A DNA stretch of 64,000 nucleotides from Synechococcus sp. MEDNS5. Its GTDB lineage: Bacteria > Cyanobacteriota > Cyanobacteriia > PCC-6307 > Cyanobiaceae. Position numbers and translations under genes: made by a program. The stretch is taken from NCBI RefSeq assembly GCF_014279875.1, contig NZ_CP047952.1, forward strand, positions 1,488,001 to 1,552,000, written 5' to 3'. This document shows, one piece after another, positions 19,797 to 29,423 of this stretch. A model generated the notes under the pieces. It did not search any database and was not told the origin of the DNA. It saw only the letters and a list, made by a program, of their open reading frames with translations. How positions within the stretch are numbered: position 1 is the first letter of the stretch; each line of letters opens with the position of its first letter.

Positions 19797-21074
19797 ATGG
19801 CTCCACTTGCCGGGATCCGTGTGAAAGCCATCAGCGTGCTGGGCTCCACCGGCTCAATCGGTACGCAGACCCTCGACATCGTTGAGGACTTTCCAGAGCA
19901 GTTCCGGGTGGTGGCCCTTTCGGCGGGCCGCAATCTCTCTTTGCTCGTGGAGCAGATCCAACGCCACAGCCCCGAGCTGGTGGCTCTGGCTGATGAAGCC
20001 CTGCTCCCAGAGTTGGAGCAGCGCCTCCAGGCCCTGCCGTCTGAACACCAGCCGCGATGCAAACCTCAGCTCGTTGGTGGTCCCAGCGGACTGAATGTGG
20101 CGGCCTCCTGGGACACAGCCGACCTCGTCGTAACCGGGATCGTGGGCTGCGCCGGGCTGTTGCCCACCCTGGCAGCCATCCGCGCTGGCAAGGATCTGGC
20201 CCTGGCCAACAAGGAAACCTTGATCGCAGCCGGTCCGGTGGTGCTGCCGGAGCTCAAGAAAAGCGGCAGCAGACTGCTGCCTGCGGATTCCGAACACTCG
20301 GCCATCTTCCAGTGCCTGCAGGGAACGCCCTGGGCTGAAAACGCCCGCCTCTCCACCGGTGTGCCAACCCCCGGCCTGCGGCGCATCCAGCTCACCGCCT
20401 CCGGTGGCGCCTTCCGTGACTGGGCCGCAGCCGAGCTTGAGAACGCCACCGTTGCCGATGCCACGTCGCATCCCAACTGGAGTATGGGCCGCAAGATCAC
20501 CGTGGATTCCGCTTCCCTGATGAACAAGGGGCTAGAGGTGATCGAAGCCCACTACCTTTTCGGGCTGGATTACGACCACATCGAAATCGTGATCCACCCC
20601 CAGAGCATCATCCACTCCATGATCGAGTTGGCGGATTCTTCGGTGCTGGCCCAGCTGGGCTGGCCCGATATGAAACTGCCCATTCTGTACTGCATGAGTT
20701 GGCCTTCAAGGCTTGAGACCCCTTGGAAACGCCTTGATCTCACCCAGGTGGGGCAGCTCACCTTCAAAAGCCCCGATCCCGCCAAATACCCCTGCATGGA
20801 ACTGGCATACGCAGCAGGGCGTGCTGGCGGCACCATGCCAGCGGTGCTGAATGCGGCCAATGAGGAGGCCGTGGCCCAATTCCTCGAGGAACGAATCCAT
20901 TTCCTCGACATTCCCGATCTGATCGAAGCGGCCTGCGAACGGCACAAGCCCGATCGCATCGACCACCCCCAGCTGGATGATGTGCTGGCCGTGGATCAAT
21001 GGGCTCGCCTTGCCGTGCGTGAGCAGGTGGCTCGGGGCACCCAGCGGATGTCAATGGCGGCGGTGGCTGCTTGA
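19797..21074 (+). CDS. dxr: 1-deoxy-D-xylulose 5-phosphate reductoisomerase
   Basis: The 425-aa enzyme has the NADPH-binding start [17 protein letters not shown]. The metal and substrate site has [11 protein letters not shown] with the catalytic acidic residues and [35 protein letters not shown] is split across 20489-20565, and [11 protein letters not shown] follows. It commits carbon to the MEP isoprenoid pathway supplying carotenoids, phytol and quinones. Start ATG 19797 follows a GGGAGG-like ribosome site. Its stop overlaps the TTG start of the next gene by 4 nt. Confidence 0.96.
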   Translation: MAPLAGIRVKAISVLGSTGSIGTQTLDIVEDFPEQFRVVALSAGRNLSLLVEQIQRHSPELVALADEALLPELEQRLQALPSEHQPRCKPQLVGGPSGLNVAASWDTADLVVTGIVGCAGLLPTLAAIRAGKDLALANKETLIAAGPVVLPELKKSGSRLLPADSEHSAIFQCLQGTPWAENARLSTGVPTPGLRRIQLTASGGAFRDWAAAELENATVADATSHPNWSMGRKITVDSASLMNKGLEVIEAHYLFGLDYDHIEIVIHPQSIIHSMIELADSSVLAQLGWPDMKLPILYCMSWPSRLETPWKRLDLTQVGQLTFKSPDPAKYPCMELAYAAGRAGGTMPAVLNAANEEAVAQFLEERIHFLDIPDLIEAACERHKPDRIDHPQLDDVLAVDQWARLAVREQVARGTQRMSMAAVAA

Positions 21075-21418
21075 TCAGCCATCACCTGCTGCTCTGCGCC
21101 ACAGCCTCCAAAGCGAAGTGCTGTGATCCCGCTGAAGGACTGGAAACCTGGAATGAGCTGAAGCGCCTCCTGCGAAATCTGGGGCTCGAAAACGAACAGC
21201 GCCAGGAGGGGATCGTTTTACGAAGCAAAGTCGACTGCCTGAGGGTGTGCGAACGCGGGCCAATCCTCGTGGTTTGGCCCGAGGGCATTTGGTACGCCAA
21301 CGTAACGTCTAACAAAATTGAGACCATTCTCCGCAGCCATATCATCAACAATCAGCCAGTTGAACAATGGATTTATAAGACCACTCCTTTTCAAATTGGC
21401 CCACTCCAATCGGCCTAG
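21071..21418 (+). CDS. thioredoxin-fold [2Fe-2S] ferredoxin-like protein
   Basis: The 115-aa product starts with TTG inside the dxr stop (TTGA overlap), so it is probably cotranslated with dxr. It shows the cysteine spacing of NuoE/thioredoxin-like ferredoxins: [13 protein letters not shown] in the first strand and [16 protein letters not shown] later. Such proteins bind one [2Fe-2S] cluster and are common in cyanobacteria. Linkage to dxr hints at electron supply to the MEP pathway, but that is inference. Downstream composition becomes AT-rich. Confidence 0.8.
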   Translation: MISHHLLLCATASKAKCCDPAEGLETWNELKRLLRNLGLENEQRQEGIVLRSKVDCLRVCERGPILVVWPEGIWYANVTSNKIETILRSHIINNQPVEQWIYKTTPFQIGPLQSA

Positions 21419-21566
21419 CGAATCAGCGTATAAAAAAACATCGCGGTCAATCATTCACGACGCAAAAGATTGATCAGGCAAAAAAGTAGTCACGGCTCGG
21501 GACACAAACAGACATCGGCCCACAAGCCAAGGAGCTCAACGATCCTCTAGGATATTAAGCAAATCT

Positions 21567-21590
21567 AAAGCGTCCTTCAGGGCGCTTTTT
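21567..21590 (+). terminator. Rho-independent terminator just upstream of the desaturase
   Basis: The stem is AAAGCGTCC with GGGCGCTTT around a TTCA loop, with one G-T pair, followed by five Ts. It ends 12 nt before the TTG start of the desaturase gene, so the dxr/ferredoxin transcript ends there. Alternatively it may act in the desaturase leader. Confidence 0.75.
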
Positions 21591-21602
21591 GCGGGCATTC
21601 AT

Positions 21603-22760
21603 TTGGCATCGGCAACCACGGCGACCTCCACCACTCGCGCATCAACACCCATCTTCAACCGCACCTCCTCAATAGAAACTTATCCAAGCAAGGCTGAACT
21701 CCTCAGCGCATTACCGCCGGAGCTCACTCATTACAACCCCATCAAAGCGTGGGGAAGCCTGATCATGTCGGCAGGCCTGTCTCTTGCTGCTTTAGGGATC
21801 GGAACGCAAATTCCCCTCACCCTCCAAGCCACTCCGCTGTGGGGGCTTTACGGCATCGGTTGCGGCACCATCGCCATGGGCTGCTGGGTCTTGGCCCACG
21901 AATGTGGCCACAACGCGTTTCACCCGAACCGACGCATTGAAGGCGTCGTTGGATTCCTGCTTCACAGCGCACTGCTGGTGCCTTACTACAGCTGGGCGCG
22001 CAGCCACAGCGTTCACCACGCCCACTGCAATCACCTTGAGCAAGGAGAAACCCACGTGCCTCCGCGGGCCACATCGCTTCTAGGTCAAATCACAGAACAA
22101 CTCAAAAGGAAGCTGAACCCAACATTGTTTGGGATCATTTCTCTGTTCAATCATTTAGTGATCGGCTGGCAGCTCTACCTGCTTCTTGGAGCCACTGGCG
22201 GAGAAGACTATGGATTTCCTACGTCTCACTTCTGGAATGGCAATCCATTCACAAACGGAAAGCGAAATCTCTTCCCTGAAGCATTTCGCACTTTGATGGT
22301 GCGATCCAACATCGGCTGCCTGGCGATGATCACCTTTCTCATCATCGCCGCTATTCAATCGTCTCCATTACGTGTGCTATGCGTGTATGGATTGCCATAC
22401 CTGGTGATCAATGTATGGCTCACCACTTATACCTGGCTACAACACACCGACCAGAACATTCCTCATTTTTCCAATAAAACATGGTCGTGGGCGAAGGGAG
22501 CGCTGCAAACGGTTGATCGCCCCTACGGCCCGGTCCTCAATCTGCTGCACCACGGCATTGGATCCACCCATGTTTGCCACCATGTGAATTCCGCCATTCC
22601 TCACTACAACGCCTGGCGGGGCACCGCATTACTCAGACAACGGTTTCCTGAATTGGCGCGCTACGACTCCACACCAATCCCAGAAGCGCTTTGGAGAGTC
22701 GCAACTCGATGTGGCGGCGCTGTGTATAAAAATTCTTGCGATGAAGCTTACTATTTTTAG
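21603..22760 (+). CDS. membrane fatty-acid desaturase, DesA (delta-12)-like
   Basis: The 385-aa product has the three histidine boxes of membrane di-iron desaturases: HECGH at about residue 98, HSVHHAH at about 136, and HVCHH at about 324. Hydrophobic pairs lie between them. The arrangement and length match cyanobacterial delta-12 acyl-lipid desaturases, which use ferredoxin and raise membrane unsaturation in the cold. The only canonical start that keeps the N-terminus (TYPSKAELLSALP) is TTG 21603; an ATG occurs only at 21765, inside the protein. The start lies 12 nt after a terminator hairpin, so initiation control is unusual. Confidence 0.88.
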   Translation: MASATTATSTTRASTPIFNRTSSIETYPSKAELLSALPPELTHYNPIKAWGSLIMSAGLSLAALGIGTQIPLTLQATPLWGLYGIGCGTIAMGCWVLAHECGHNAFHPNRRIEGVVGFLLHSALLVPYYSWARSHSVHHAHCNHLEQGETHVPPRATSLLGQITEQLKRKLNPTLFGIISLFNHLVIGWQLYLLLGATGGEDYGFPTSHFWNGNPFTNGKRNLFPEAFRTLMVRSNIGCLAMITFLIIAAIQSSPLRVLCVYGLPYLVINVWLTTYTWLQHTDQNIPHFSNKTWSWAKGALQTVDRPYGPVLNLLHHGIGSTHVCHHVNSAIPHYNAWRGTALLRQRFPELARYDSTPIPEALWRVATRCGGAVYKNSCDEAYYF

Positions 22761-22806
22761 ACAAAAGTTTCAGGATGAATTACACACCCATGGCTTATTC
22801 GATGGC

Positions 22807-23961
22807 TTAGGTCTCAATCTCATGGTTGAACCAGGCACAAGCCAAGCGGTCAGACCAACACCCTTGAAGGAGACTGTCACCGGGTGCATGGAAGCCATTG
22901 TGGCCTCCCTTGGCCGTCAACAACACCTCAAGGCGGCGTCGACTCGCGCGCAAGCCATCAGCGACCCCAATGGTTTGGAGTTGGATCGCAGAGGTCGCTG
23001 GCACCCAAGGGTCATCAAGGGCCTGCAAGATCAAGGTTGGAGGGATTGGTACCGATGCCGCCAAAAGGTGCCGCAAGGGTGAAGCACCGGCGTAGTAGTC
23101 ATCAACAGACGAGAAGCCCCAACGTGGTGCCGTCACCGCCGCATCAAAGGCACGAATCGAGCGGGGCGGTTCACCAGTGAGTTGCTGCTGCTCTTGGGCA
23201 CTGACGCCGAAGGGGTCAGCCAGCGTCTGGCGCACAAGGCGCTGCAGAAGCCAACGCTGATACACGCGATTGCGCGGACGTTCGATGGAGGCACTGCAAG
23301 CAGCAAGATCCAAGGGACTGCTGGCGCAGAACAGAGCATCCAACAGCGGTGCATGGCCTTGCCAGCCATGCGTTGCTCTCTCCTCCACGCTGGCCATGCA
23401 GGCATTGAGAAGCATGGTGCCACCCAGGGACACTCCGGCCCCAAACAGGGCCAATGGCCTGGCAGGGGCGACCAACTCGCTACACAACTGGCGCGCGCGT
23501 TGGATCACCGGAAGAAGATCACTGTTGCAGTGAGCGGCGTAGGTGCCACCAGCAAGATGGCGGCCGGGATCCGCTCCGCGCAGATTCAGCCTAAGCACCG
23601 CGAAGCCGCTGTTCTGGAGGGCTAGACCAAGACGCCTCAGGCCCTCGCGGCGACTGGAGCCGCCGAGACCATGCAACAGAAGCACCAGCGCTCGGGGAGG
23701 TTCGCCTTGCAGGACGAAGCTGGGATGAGGGCGATCCAGAAACGCCAGCAACTCACCAGCGGCTGCGGCGCCACTGGCCAGAGCAGGAACAGCGATCGGA
23801 ATCGGTTCCCCACAGTCAGGAGGAAGCCCGACAGGGCGGAGCGTGTCGCGCAGGGTCTGAAGGTCTCCTCCGATCCAGGGAAAACGTTGTCGATAGGGAG
23901 CTACCCCCAGCTGCCGCAACAGGTGGGGGTTGTCTGAATGATTGGCGTACGAAGCCGTCAA
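22807..23961 (-). CDS. alpha/beta hydrolase, YheT-like family
   Basis: The protein has about 384 aa with the YheT-type opening FPWIGGDLQTLRDTL, the oxyanion motif LLHGLGGSSRREG, and GAGVSLGGTMLLNACM with the nucleophile serine. ALDDPWVPA holds the acid residue and TAKGGHNGF the histidine. These are cytosolic or membrane-associated esterases of unclear substrate. Start: TTG 23961 avoids overlap; GTG 24000 would overlap pntB by 17 bp. It follows the pnt operon in the same direction and may be its last gene. Confidence 0.85.
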   Translation of the reverse strand: MTASYANHSDNPHLLRQLGVAPYRQRFPWIGGDLQTLRDTLRPVGLPPDCGEPIPIAVPALASGAAAAGELLAFLDRPHPSFVLQGEPPRALVLLLHGLGGSSRREGLRRLGLALQNSGFAVLRLNLRGADPGRHLAGGTYAAHCNSDLLPVIQRARQLCSELVAPARPLALFGAGVSLGGTMLLNACMASVEERATHGWQGHAPLLDALFCASSPLDLAACSASIERPRNRVYQRWLLQRLVRQTLADPFGVSAQEQQQLTGEPPRSIRAFDAAVTAPRWGFSSVDDYYAGASPLRHLLAASVPIPPTLILQALDDPWVPATSAIQLQTIGVADGLRASRRRLEVLLTAKGGHNGFHAPGDSLLQGCWSDRLACAWFNHEIET

Positions 23962-23983
23962 AAGCCGGATGGGAGCCCGCTGA

Positions 23984-25399
23984 TCACTTCTTGCCGACAC
24001 CAAGCTCTTTGAGCTCGCCCAGCAAATCGCCCAGCACCTTCTTGGCATCACCAAACACCATGGAGGTGTTAGCCAGGTCGAACAGGTCGTTCTTGATGCC
24101 GGAGTAGCCGGCGCTCATGCCCCGCTTGACAACGAACACGGTGCGGGCCTGCTGCACATCGAGCACCGGCATGCCGTAGAGCGGTGAGTTGGGATCGCTC
24201 TTCGCCTGGGGATTGACCACATCGTTGGCACCAAGCACGAGAACAACGTCGGTGGCGGGGAACTCGGGGTTGATCACATCCATCTCTTTGAGCTGCTCGT
24301 AGGGCACATCGGCCTCAGCAAGCAGCACATTCATGTGACCCGGCATGCGACCAGCCACGGGGTGAATGGCGTAATCCACCTGGATACCGGCAGCCTCCAA
24401 TGAACGCGTGACCTCACGCAGAGTGTGCTGAGCCTGGGCGACGGCAAGGCCGTAACCGGGCACGATCACCACCCGCTCAGCAGCCTCCAGGGTGAGAGCA
24501 CATTCCTCCACACTGCAACTGGTGATGTTGGTGTACTCACCACCACCTCCGGATGCAGCACTTGCGCCCAGAGCACCGCCAAAGAGCACCGACACCAGCG
24601 AACGGTTCATGCCGTTGCACATCACCTGGGTGAGGATCAGGCCGGCGGCGCCGACCATCGCACCCGCCACGATCAGCAACTGGCTCCCCACCACGAAACC
24701 AGCAGCGGCTGCCGCCACACCGGAATAACTGTTCAACAGTGAAATCACCACGGGCATGTCTGCGCCGCCGATGGGCAAGGTGACGCCGATCCCCAGCAGA
24801 CCGGAGGCCACCACCAGCAGCCACAGCCCCTGGGTGCCGTTTCCATCAGTGATCAGCTTGATGGCCGCCACGAGGGAGGCCACAGCAAGAGCGATGTTGA
24901 CCACATGACGGGCCTTGCTCTGCATCCAGGCGGGCGTGGACAGCCAGCCCTGGAGCTTGGCCATGGCCACGATCGATCCGGTGAAGGTGATGGAACCAAC
25001 GAACACGGAAATCACGATGGACACCACAGCGACCAGCCCCGCGGCTTCGAGCTGGCGTGGGAAGAAGGCTGCGGCAAGGGCCACGAGCAGCGATGACATA
25101 CCACCACAGCCGTTGAACAGCGCCACCGTTTCCGGCATGGAGGTCATTGGAACCCGCTGAGCCGTGATCGCACCGAGAACGCCGCCGATCAGCGTGCCGG
25201 TGATGATCCACGTCCAGGCCGCAGCCGAAATGCCTGATGTACCCAGGTAGTTGATCAGAAGGCCCAGAACAGCCAGGGCCATCGCCACAGCCGCCAGCTG
25301 GTTGGCACTGCGGGCAGAACGCACTTTCGACAAGCCCTTGATGCCCAAAGCGAGCAGCAGAACGGCAACCAGTTCAACGGCGTACTTGAGAAATTCCAT
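23984..25399 (-). CDS. pntB: NAD(P) transhydrogenase subunit beta
   Basis: The 471-aa protein has 8-9 N-terminal membrane helices and a C-terminal NADP(H)-binding domain III (VIVPGYGLAVAQAQH, then HPVAGRMPGHMNVLLAEA, then LVLGANDVVNP). It couples proton entry to NADPH formation from NADH. Its ATG touches the pntA2 stop (TGATG), so translation is coupled in the pntA1-pntA2-pntB order. Confidence 0.96.
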   Translation of the reverse strand: MEFLKYAVELVAVLLLALGIKGLSKVRSARSANQLAAVAMALAVLGLLINYLGTSGISAAAWTWIITGTLIGGVLGAITAQRVPMTSMPETVALFNGCGGMSSLLVALAAAFFPRQLEAAGLVAVVSIVISVFVGSITFTGSIVAMAKLQGWLSTPAWMQSKARHVVNIALAVASLVAAIKLITDGNGTQGLWLLVVASGLLGIGVTLPIGGADMPVVISLLNSYSGVAAAAAGFVVGSQLLIVAGAMVGAAGLILTQVMCNGMNRSLVSVLFGGALGASAASGGGGEYTNITSCSVEECALTLEAAERVVIVPGYGLAVAQAQHTLREVTRSLEAAGIQVDYAIHPVAGRMPGHMNVLLAEADVPYEQLKEMDVINPEFPATDVVLVLGANDVVNPQAKSDPNSPLYGMPVLDVQQARTVFVVKRGMSAGYSGIKNDLFDLANTSMVFGDAKKVLGDLLGELKELGVGKK

Positions 25400-25704
25400 C
25401 AGCGGTTCTCCTTGCGGGCGGGCTTACGGCTGAACATGGCCAGCATGCGATCGGTGACCAGGAACCCCCCGATCACGTTGAAGAGTGCAAAGCCCAGGGA
25501 TACGGCCCCAAGAATCAGCAGCACCAGGTTGTCCCCGGAGCGGATGATCGCGGTGAGCGCGGCCAGCACGGTGATGCCTGAGATGGCATTGGCCCCGCTC
25601 ATCAGCGGAGTGTGCAAGGTAGGTGGCACCTTGCCGATCAGTTCCAGTCCCAGAAGGCTGCCAAGCAGCAGCACCCAGAGGAACTCCACAAAGCTTGTTT
25701 CCAT
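25399..25704 (-). CDS. pntA2: NAD(P) transhydrogenase subunit alpha, part 2 (membrane part)
   Basis: The 101-aa protein from ATG 25704 (METSFVEFLWVLLLG) holds the membrane helices that close domain II: LELIGKVPPTLHTPLMSGANAISGI is split across its centre and NVIGGFLVTDRML lies near the end. In enterobacteria this segment is fused to the NAD-binding part; here it is a separate gene, as in many cyanobacteria. One-nucleotide overlaps with both neighbours. Confidence 0.93.
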   Translation of the reverse strand: METSFVEFLWVLLLGSLLGLELIGKVPPTLHTPLMSGANAISGITVLAALTAIIRSGDNLVLLILGAVSLGFALFNVIGGFLVTDRMLAMFSRKPARKENR

Positions 25705-26843
25705 CAGTTGGCTCCTGGGGTGAGAACGTCGCTGCGGCGGATGTTGCCGTCCTGACTGATCAGGCAACCGGCTAAGAGCTCATCCTCGAGGTCGAGGGTG
25801 AGCTGGCTGTCTTGAAGCATGGGCTGCAGCAGCGCCAGCAGGTTTTTGGAGTAAAGGAAGCTGGCGTGGTTCGGAACGGAGCAGGGGAGGTCGTTGGCAC
25901 CGATCAACTTCACGCCCTTGCGATCCACGGTCTGGGAGGGAATGGTGTCGGCGCAGTTACCGCCCTGCGCGACTGCCAGATCCACCACCACCGCCCCGGG
26001 ACGCATGCGATCAAGCATGTCCCCACTGATCAGACGTGGTGCACGCCGACCTGGCACCTGTGCGGTGCAGATGGCCACATCAGCCTCGGCCAGCTGATCG
26101 GAAAGCTGCTGACGCTGTGCCGCAAGAAAGGCATCGGAGGCCTGTTTCGCATAACCACCCGACTCGGCGGGTTTGTCCTCCATCTCGGGAGGGTCGATGA
26201 AGCGGGCACCGAGGGATTCCACCTGCTCCTTCACCGCAGGACGGATATCGCTGACGTAGACCACAGCACCCAGTCGGCGCGCGGTCGCCACGGCCTGAAG
26301 ACCGGCCACCCCTGCACCGAGCACCACGACCCGGGCAGGCTGCACCGTGCCGGCAGCGGTCATCAGCATCGGGAAGTAACGATCCAGAGCGGCCGAAGCG
26401 AGCAGAACAGACTTGTAACCGGCGATGTTGGCCTGTGAAGACAGCGCATCGGCTGACTGCGCACGGCTGATGCGAGGCAGCAGCTCCAGGGCCATGGCGG
26501 AGAGGCCGCAGCTCTTCAGTGCTGCATCGAGCTCGACGTTGGCGTATGGAGCCAGTAGCCCAACCACCAGCGCACCACGGCGCAATCGGCCGAGGTCGAG
26601 AGGGGAGGGCGATTGGACGCACAGCAGCACGTCGGCCTCTCCCCAAGCCTGACTATCTCCGGGAGTCACAAGCTGTGCACCCACCTCGGCGTAGGCCTCA
26701 TCGAGAAATCCGGACGTCCGTCCGGCTCCCCGTTCGAGCACCACCCGACAACCGAGAGCGATGAACTTCTTGACGGTTTCCGGTGAGGCCGCGACGCGGG
26801 TTTCCCCCGCCGCTGTCTCCACCGGGATCAAAAGTATGGGCAA
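25704..26843 (-). CDS. pntA1: NAD(P) transhydrogenase subunit alpha, part 1 (NAD-binding)
   Basis: The 379-aa protein has the AlaDH/PNT N-terminal domain (MPILLIPVETAAGETRVAAS, then ERGAGRTSGF) and a Rossmann NAD site (VVLGAGVAGLQAVATARRLGA). RTSGFLDE and the mobile-loop region (DVAICTAQVPGRRAP) support the alpha1 subunit over alanine dehydrogenase. It is the first gene of the operon and the soluble domain I of the proton-pumping complex in the membrane. Confidence 0.95.
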   Translation of the reverse strand: MPILLIPVETAAGETRVAASPETVKKFIALGCRVVLERGAGRTSGFLDEAYAEVGAQLVTPGDSQAWGEADVLLCVQSPSPLDLGRLRRGALVVGLLAPYANVELDAALKSCGLSAMALELLPRISRAQSADALSSQANIAGYKSVLLASAALDRYFPMLMTAAGTVQPARVVVLGAGVAGLQAVATARRLGAVVYVSDIRPAVKEQVESLGARFIDPPEMEDKPAESGGYAKQASDAFLAAQRQQLSDQLAEADVAICTAQVPGRRAPRLISGDMLDRMRPGAVVVDLAVAQGGNCADTIPSQTVDRKGVKLIGANDLPCSVPNHASFLYSKNLLALLQPMLQDSQLTLDLEDELLAGCLISQDGNIRRSDVLTPGAN

Positions 26844-26965
26844 GATCGTGATGCCGCCGACCCAGGCGAGGTTAGGCCGTCGCCGGATTGCGCCTGGATC
26901 TTTTCTGAAGATGCGGATATGTGATGGCTGGCTGTGGCTATGGAAAGGATCCTGATTGCATCAAG

Positions 26966-27544
26966 ATGGGACTCACAGCGATCGAATGCCCAGACGGCGT
27001 TTGCCATAGCCATCACGGCGGCCACGCCGTTGAGCGCGATGCCATGGAAAAGCTGTTGGCCGACCATGGCCGTGAATGGTGCGAACGGCTGGCCGAGCGC
27101 ATCTACGAAATGTCTGTGGATACCTTTTCCCAGACCGTGATGCCCAGCCTCCATGCCGCCGGATGGCAGCGACGCCACTTGGACTGGGAGTTCAAGCTGA
27201 GTGAACAGGATTCAGAACCTGACCGCACCCTGGTCGACGGCATTATCAATGCCACGGAAAGCTTTCTGCGCAGCAGTGAGGTGCACCGCCTGTTCATTCA
27301 GGAGCTGGTTCAGGGCACGTTTGATGAGGCGTCTGACGACCACCTGCGCAGCCAGGCTGTGCGCCAGCTGATCGAGGAAGAGATTCTTGGACTGCTGGAA
27401 TCGCAACGGGATCAGCTTCTCCAGCGGCTCACCAACCGTTTGCTAGAGCCTGCAGGAGGACGGATGGACCGTGCCCATCAGGCGGCCGAAGATGGACTTG
27501 TGGAAGTGGAGCGGCTGCTCTGCAACCACACCGAATCGCTCTGA
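26966..27544 (+). CDS. hypothetical helical protein, 192 aa
   Basis: From ATG 26966 (MGLTAIECPDGVCHSHHGG) the product begins with a Cys/His-rich segment (two Cys, three His within 15 residues) that could bind a metal. A long, acidic all-helical region follows (VHRLFIQELVQGTFDEAS, then IEEEILGLLESQRDQLLQRL). A 15-residue longer version would start at 26921. It looks like a conserved cyanobacterial protein of unknown function. It diverges from pntA1 and could share its control region (26844-26920). Confidence 0.6.
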   Translation: MGLTAIECPDGVCHSHHGGHAVERDAMEKLLADHGREWCERLAERIYEMSVDTFSQTVMPSLHAAGWQRRHLDWEFKLSEQDSEPDRTLVDGIINATESFLRSSEVHRLFIQELVQGTFDEASDDHLRSQAVRQLIEEEILGLLESQRDQLLQRLTNRLLEPAGGRMDRAHQAAEDGLVEVERLLCNHTESL

Positions 27545-27612
27545 AGGCAGACGAATCGCACGATCGAGCAAAAACGAACGATCAGTCACTCACGAACAGG
27601 AACTGAACGCCC

Positions 27613-27789
27613 TCAGAACATGGGCATCAGTTCCTGCTCCACCGACTGCGCCATGGGCCGGCGGCCCTGGTGATGAAGCAGTCGTGCGCGAAGGATGAGC
27701 GGATCCAGATCACAATCAAGGGGCCAACAGCGCTCGAGAGTGCGCCTGGATTCAGGACCGGTCATGGGCTGGTAGCGACGTCGGGCCAT
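27613..27789 (-). CDS. small hypothetical protein, 58 aa
   Basis: From ATG 27789 (MARRRYQPMTGPESRRTLE) the protein is short and basic, with a helix LDPLILRARLLHHQG and a C-terminal segment rich in Met/Gln. The frame continues upstream to 27843, adding 18 residues. No Shine-Dalgarno is seen before 27789. It diverges from the helicase gene. Plausible but weak. Confidence 0.4.
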   Translation of the reverse strand: MARRRYQPMTGPESRRTLERCWPLDCDLDPLILRARLLHHQGRRPMAQSVEQELMPMF

Positions 27790-28013
27790 AGAGAGAAGGG
27801 CAAAAACCCGAGGGCTGATGGTCGGAAGGTAAGAGTGGCGCAAGCGATTGGAATGGTTAGAAAGACCTAACTTTCCTATTCGCCATCACGACGCCGTCCT
27901 TTGCTCTAGAGGGAATTGCACCAGGCCACACGATTCGGCCCCGTCAGTGGCAGCAGCAACTCACCCAACTGCTGCGCCGACGCCTGGATCCAGTTGCTCC
28001 GGGAACGCGGGAT

Positions 28014-29327
28014 GTGCTGATCCATGCGGGGCCGGGTGCTGGTAAGACCCTCGGCGCCCTGCTGGCCTTCCAGGCGATGCAGCGGGAAGGGCGTTTCAGT
28101 CGTGTGCTCGTGTTCTGTCACCGCACCTCGATCCTCGAGCAATGGCAACGGGCAGCGGAGCGCCTGGGACTGCACCTACAGCCCTGGAACGGTCCTGGCA
28201 GTGCCCCACTCCAGGCCGACGGCTGGCTGGTGAGTTATCAGGGGGCTGGCCGACAATCTGAAGCGCTCAAGGCCGAGCTCGCCCTATGGAGCGATGGCGA
28301 GCATCTGGCGATCGCAGACGAAGCCCACCATCTCGGTGTGGAGCCGGAAGAACCGGAAGGGCCGGTATGGGGTCGCACGTTTCTGGACCTGAGCCAGAGA
28401 GCCAGGCTGCGGCTCGGTCTCACCGGAACCCCGTTCCGCGCAGACAACCTGGCGTTCTGTGCAGCGCGGAGAGTGGAGGTGGAGGAGGCCGGCGAGCGGA
28501 TGGAGCAGATCCAGCCGGATCTCAGTGTGGAGCCGAGGGAACTGATCGCCGCCGGCGACGTTAGACCGCTGGAATTCCGATTCCAAGATGGATGGGTAGA
28601 ACACAGCCAGGACGGTCAGCCCGACCGGGAGGTGTCGCCGTTGTCGTCTGAGCAGCGGGAGAGCTGGCGGGCGCGCAACCTGCGCAGGGCCATTCGCCTG
28701 GCGGACAGCAGCAGCATCGCCCTGCAGCTGCTGCTGCGGGCCCGAACCCAACTGGAGCGGGTTCGACAGCACCATCCCCGTGCCGCGGGCCTGGTGATTG
28801 CTCGGGACATCGACCACGCCCGAACCATCTCCTCCCTTCTCGAGGAGCAGGGCGACCGGGTGGATCTGGTTCACTCACAAGACCCAGGCGCCTCGGATCG
28901 ACTCAACCGCTTTGAACGCGGCGATGCCGACTGGCTTGTGAGCATCGACATGTGCGCCGAAGGATTCGATGCTCCCCGGCTACGAGTGGTGGCCTACCTA
29001 ACGACAGTGGCCACCCGCAGCCGTTTCATCCAGGGCATCACCCGGGCGGTACGCCTCTGCGGGGAACGGGCTAGCAAGGAAGCGATTCCCCGCGATCCCT
29101 CCTTTGTGTTCGCGCCAGCCGACCCCCTGTTGATGCAGTACGCACGCAACTGGTCGCTCACGGAGCCCTATCGCATTGCGGCTCCTGCTGAGCCACGGAT
29201 CGCGGAGGAGACAGGCCAGGGAGGAGCGTGGCGAGGGCCCAGCCTGCCCCTGGAAGCCGTCGGCGATGGTGCCGGTGCGGTGATCCGTGTACGAACACCG
29301 GAATTACCGAAATTTTTGCAGCGCTGA
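28014..29327 (+). CDS. DEAD/DEAH-type (superfamily 2) helicase
   Basis: The Walker A (HAGPGAGKTLGALLAF) is only four residues from the GTG at 28014. Motif II is DEAHHLG, motif III LGLTGTPFRAD, motif V/VI DMCAEGFDAPRL and QGITRAVR. These are the marks of the type III restriction/UvrB-like SF2 helicases. The frame stays open upstream to a TAG at 27858 and encodes a Q-motif-like IRPRQWQQQLTQLL. The protein therefore almost surely starts earlier, but no ATG, GTG or TTG exists there; ATC 27885 or ATT 27915 are candidates. No methylase is adjacent, so this is a stand-alone helicase. Confidence 0.82.
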   Translation: MLIHAGPGAGKTLGALLAFQAMQREGRFSRVLVFCHRTSILEQWQRAAERLGLHLQPWNGPGSAPLQADGWLVSYQGAGRQSEALKAELALWSDGEHLAIADEAHHLGVEPEEPEGPVWGRTFLDLSQRARLRLGLTGTPFRADNLAFCAARRVEVEEAGERMEQIQPDLSVEPRELIAAGDVRPLEFRFQDGWVEHSQDGQPDREVSPLSSEQRESWRARNLRRAIRLADSSSIALQLLLRARTQLERVRQHHPRAAGLVIARDIDHARTISSLLEEQGDRVDLVHSQDPGASDRLNRFERGDADWLVSIDMCAEGFDAPRLRVVAYLTTVATRSRFIQGITRAVRLCGERASKEAIPRDPSFVFAPADPLLMQYARNWSLTEPYRIAAPAEPRIAEETGQGGAWRGPSLPLEAVGDGAGAVIRVRTPELPKFLQR

Positions 29328-29423
29328 AAACATCTTTCCGCGAGAAAAAATGCGACGTTCTGCAAATCCAGCCCTGATGCAAAGCCATCAGCATGCAATC
29401 TGGGCACCATCTGGGAGACAGTC

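Noticed and set aside
27848-28045. 65-aa plus-strand frame before the helicase
   Set aside because: Its first residues look protein-like, but it runs out of frame into the helicase region with a Ser/Ala/Cys-rich low-quality end; kept only as a frameshift possibility in the helicase finding.
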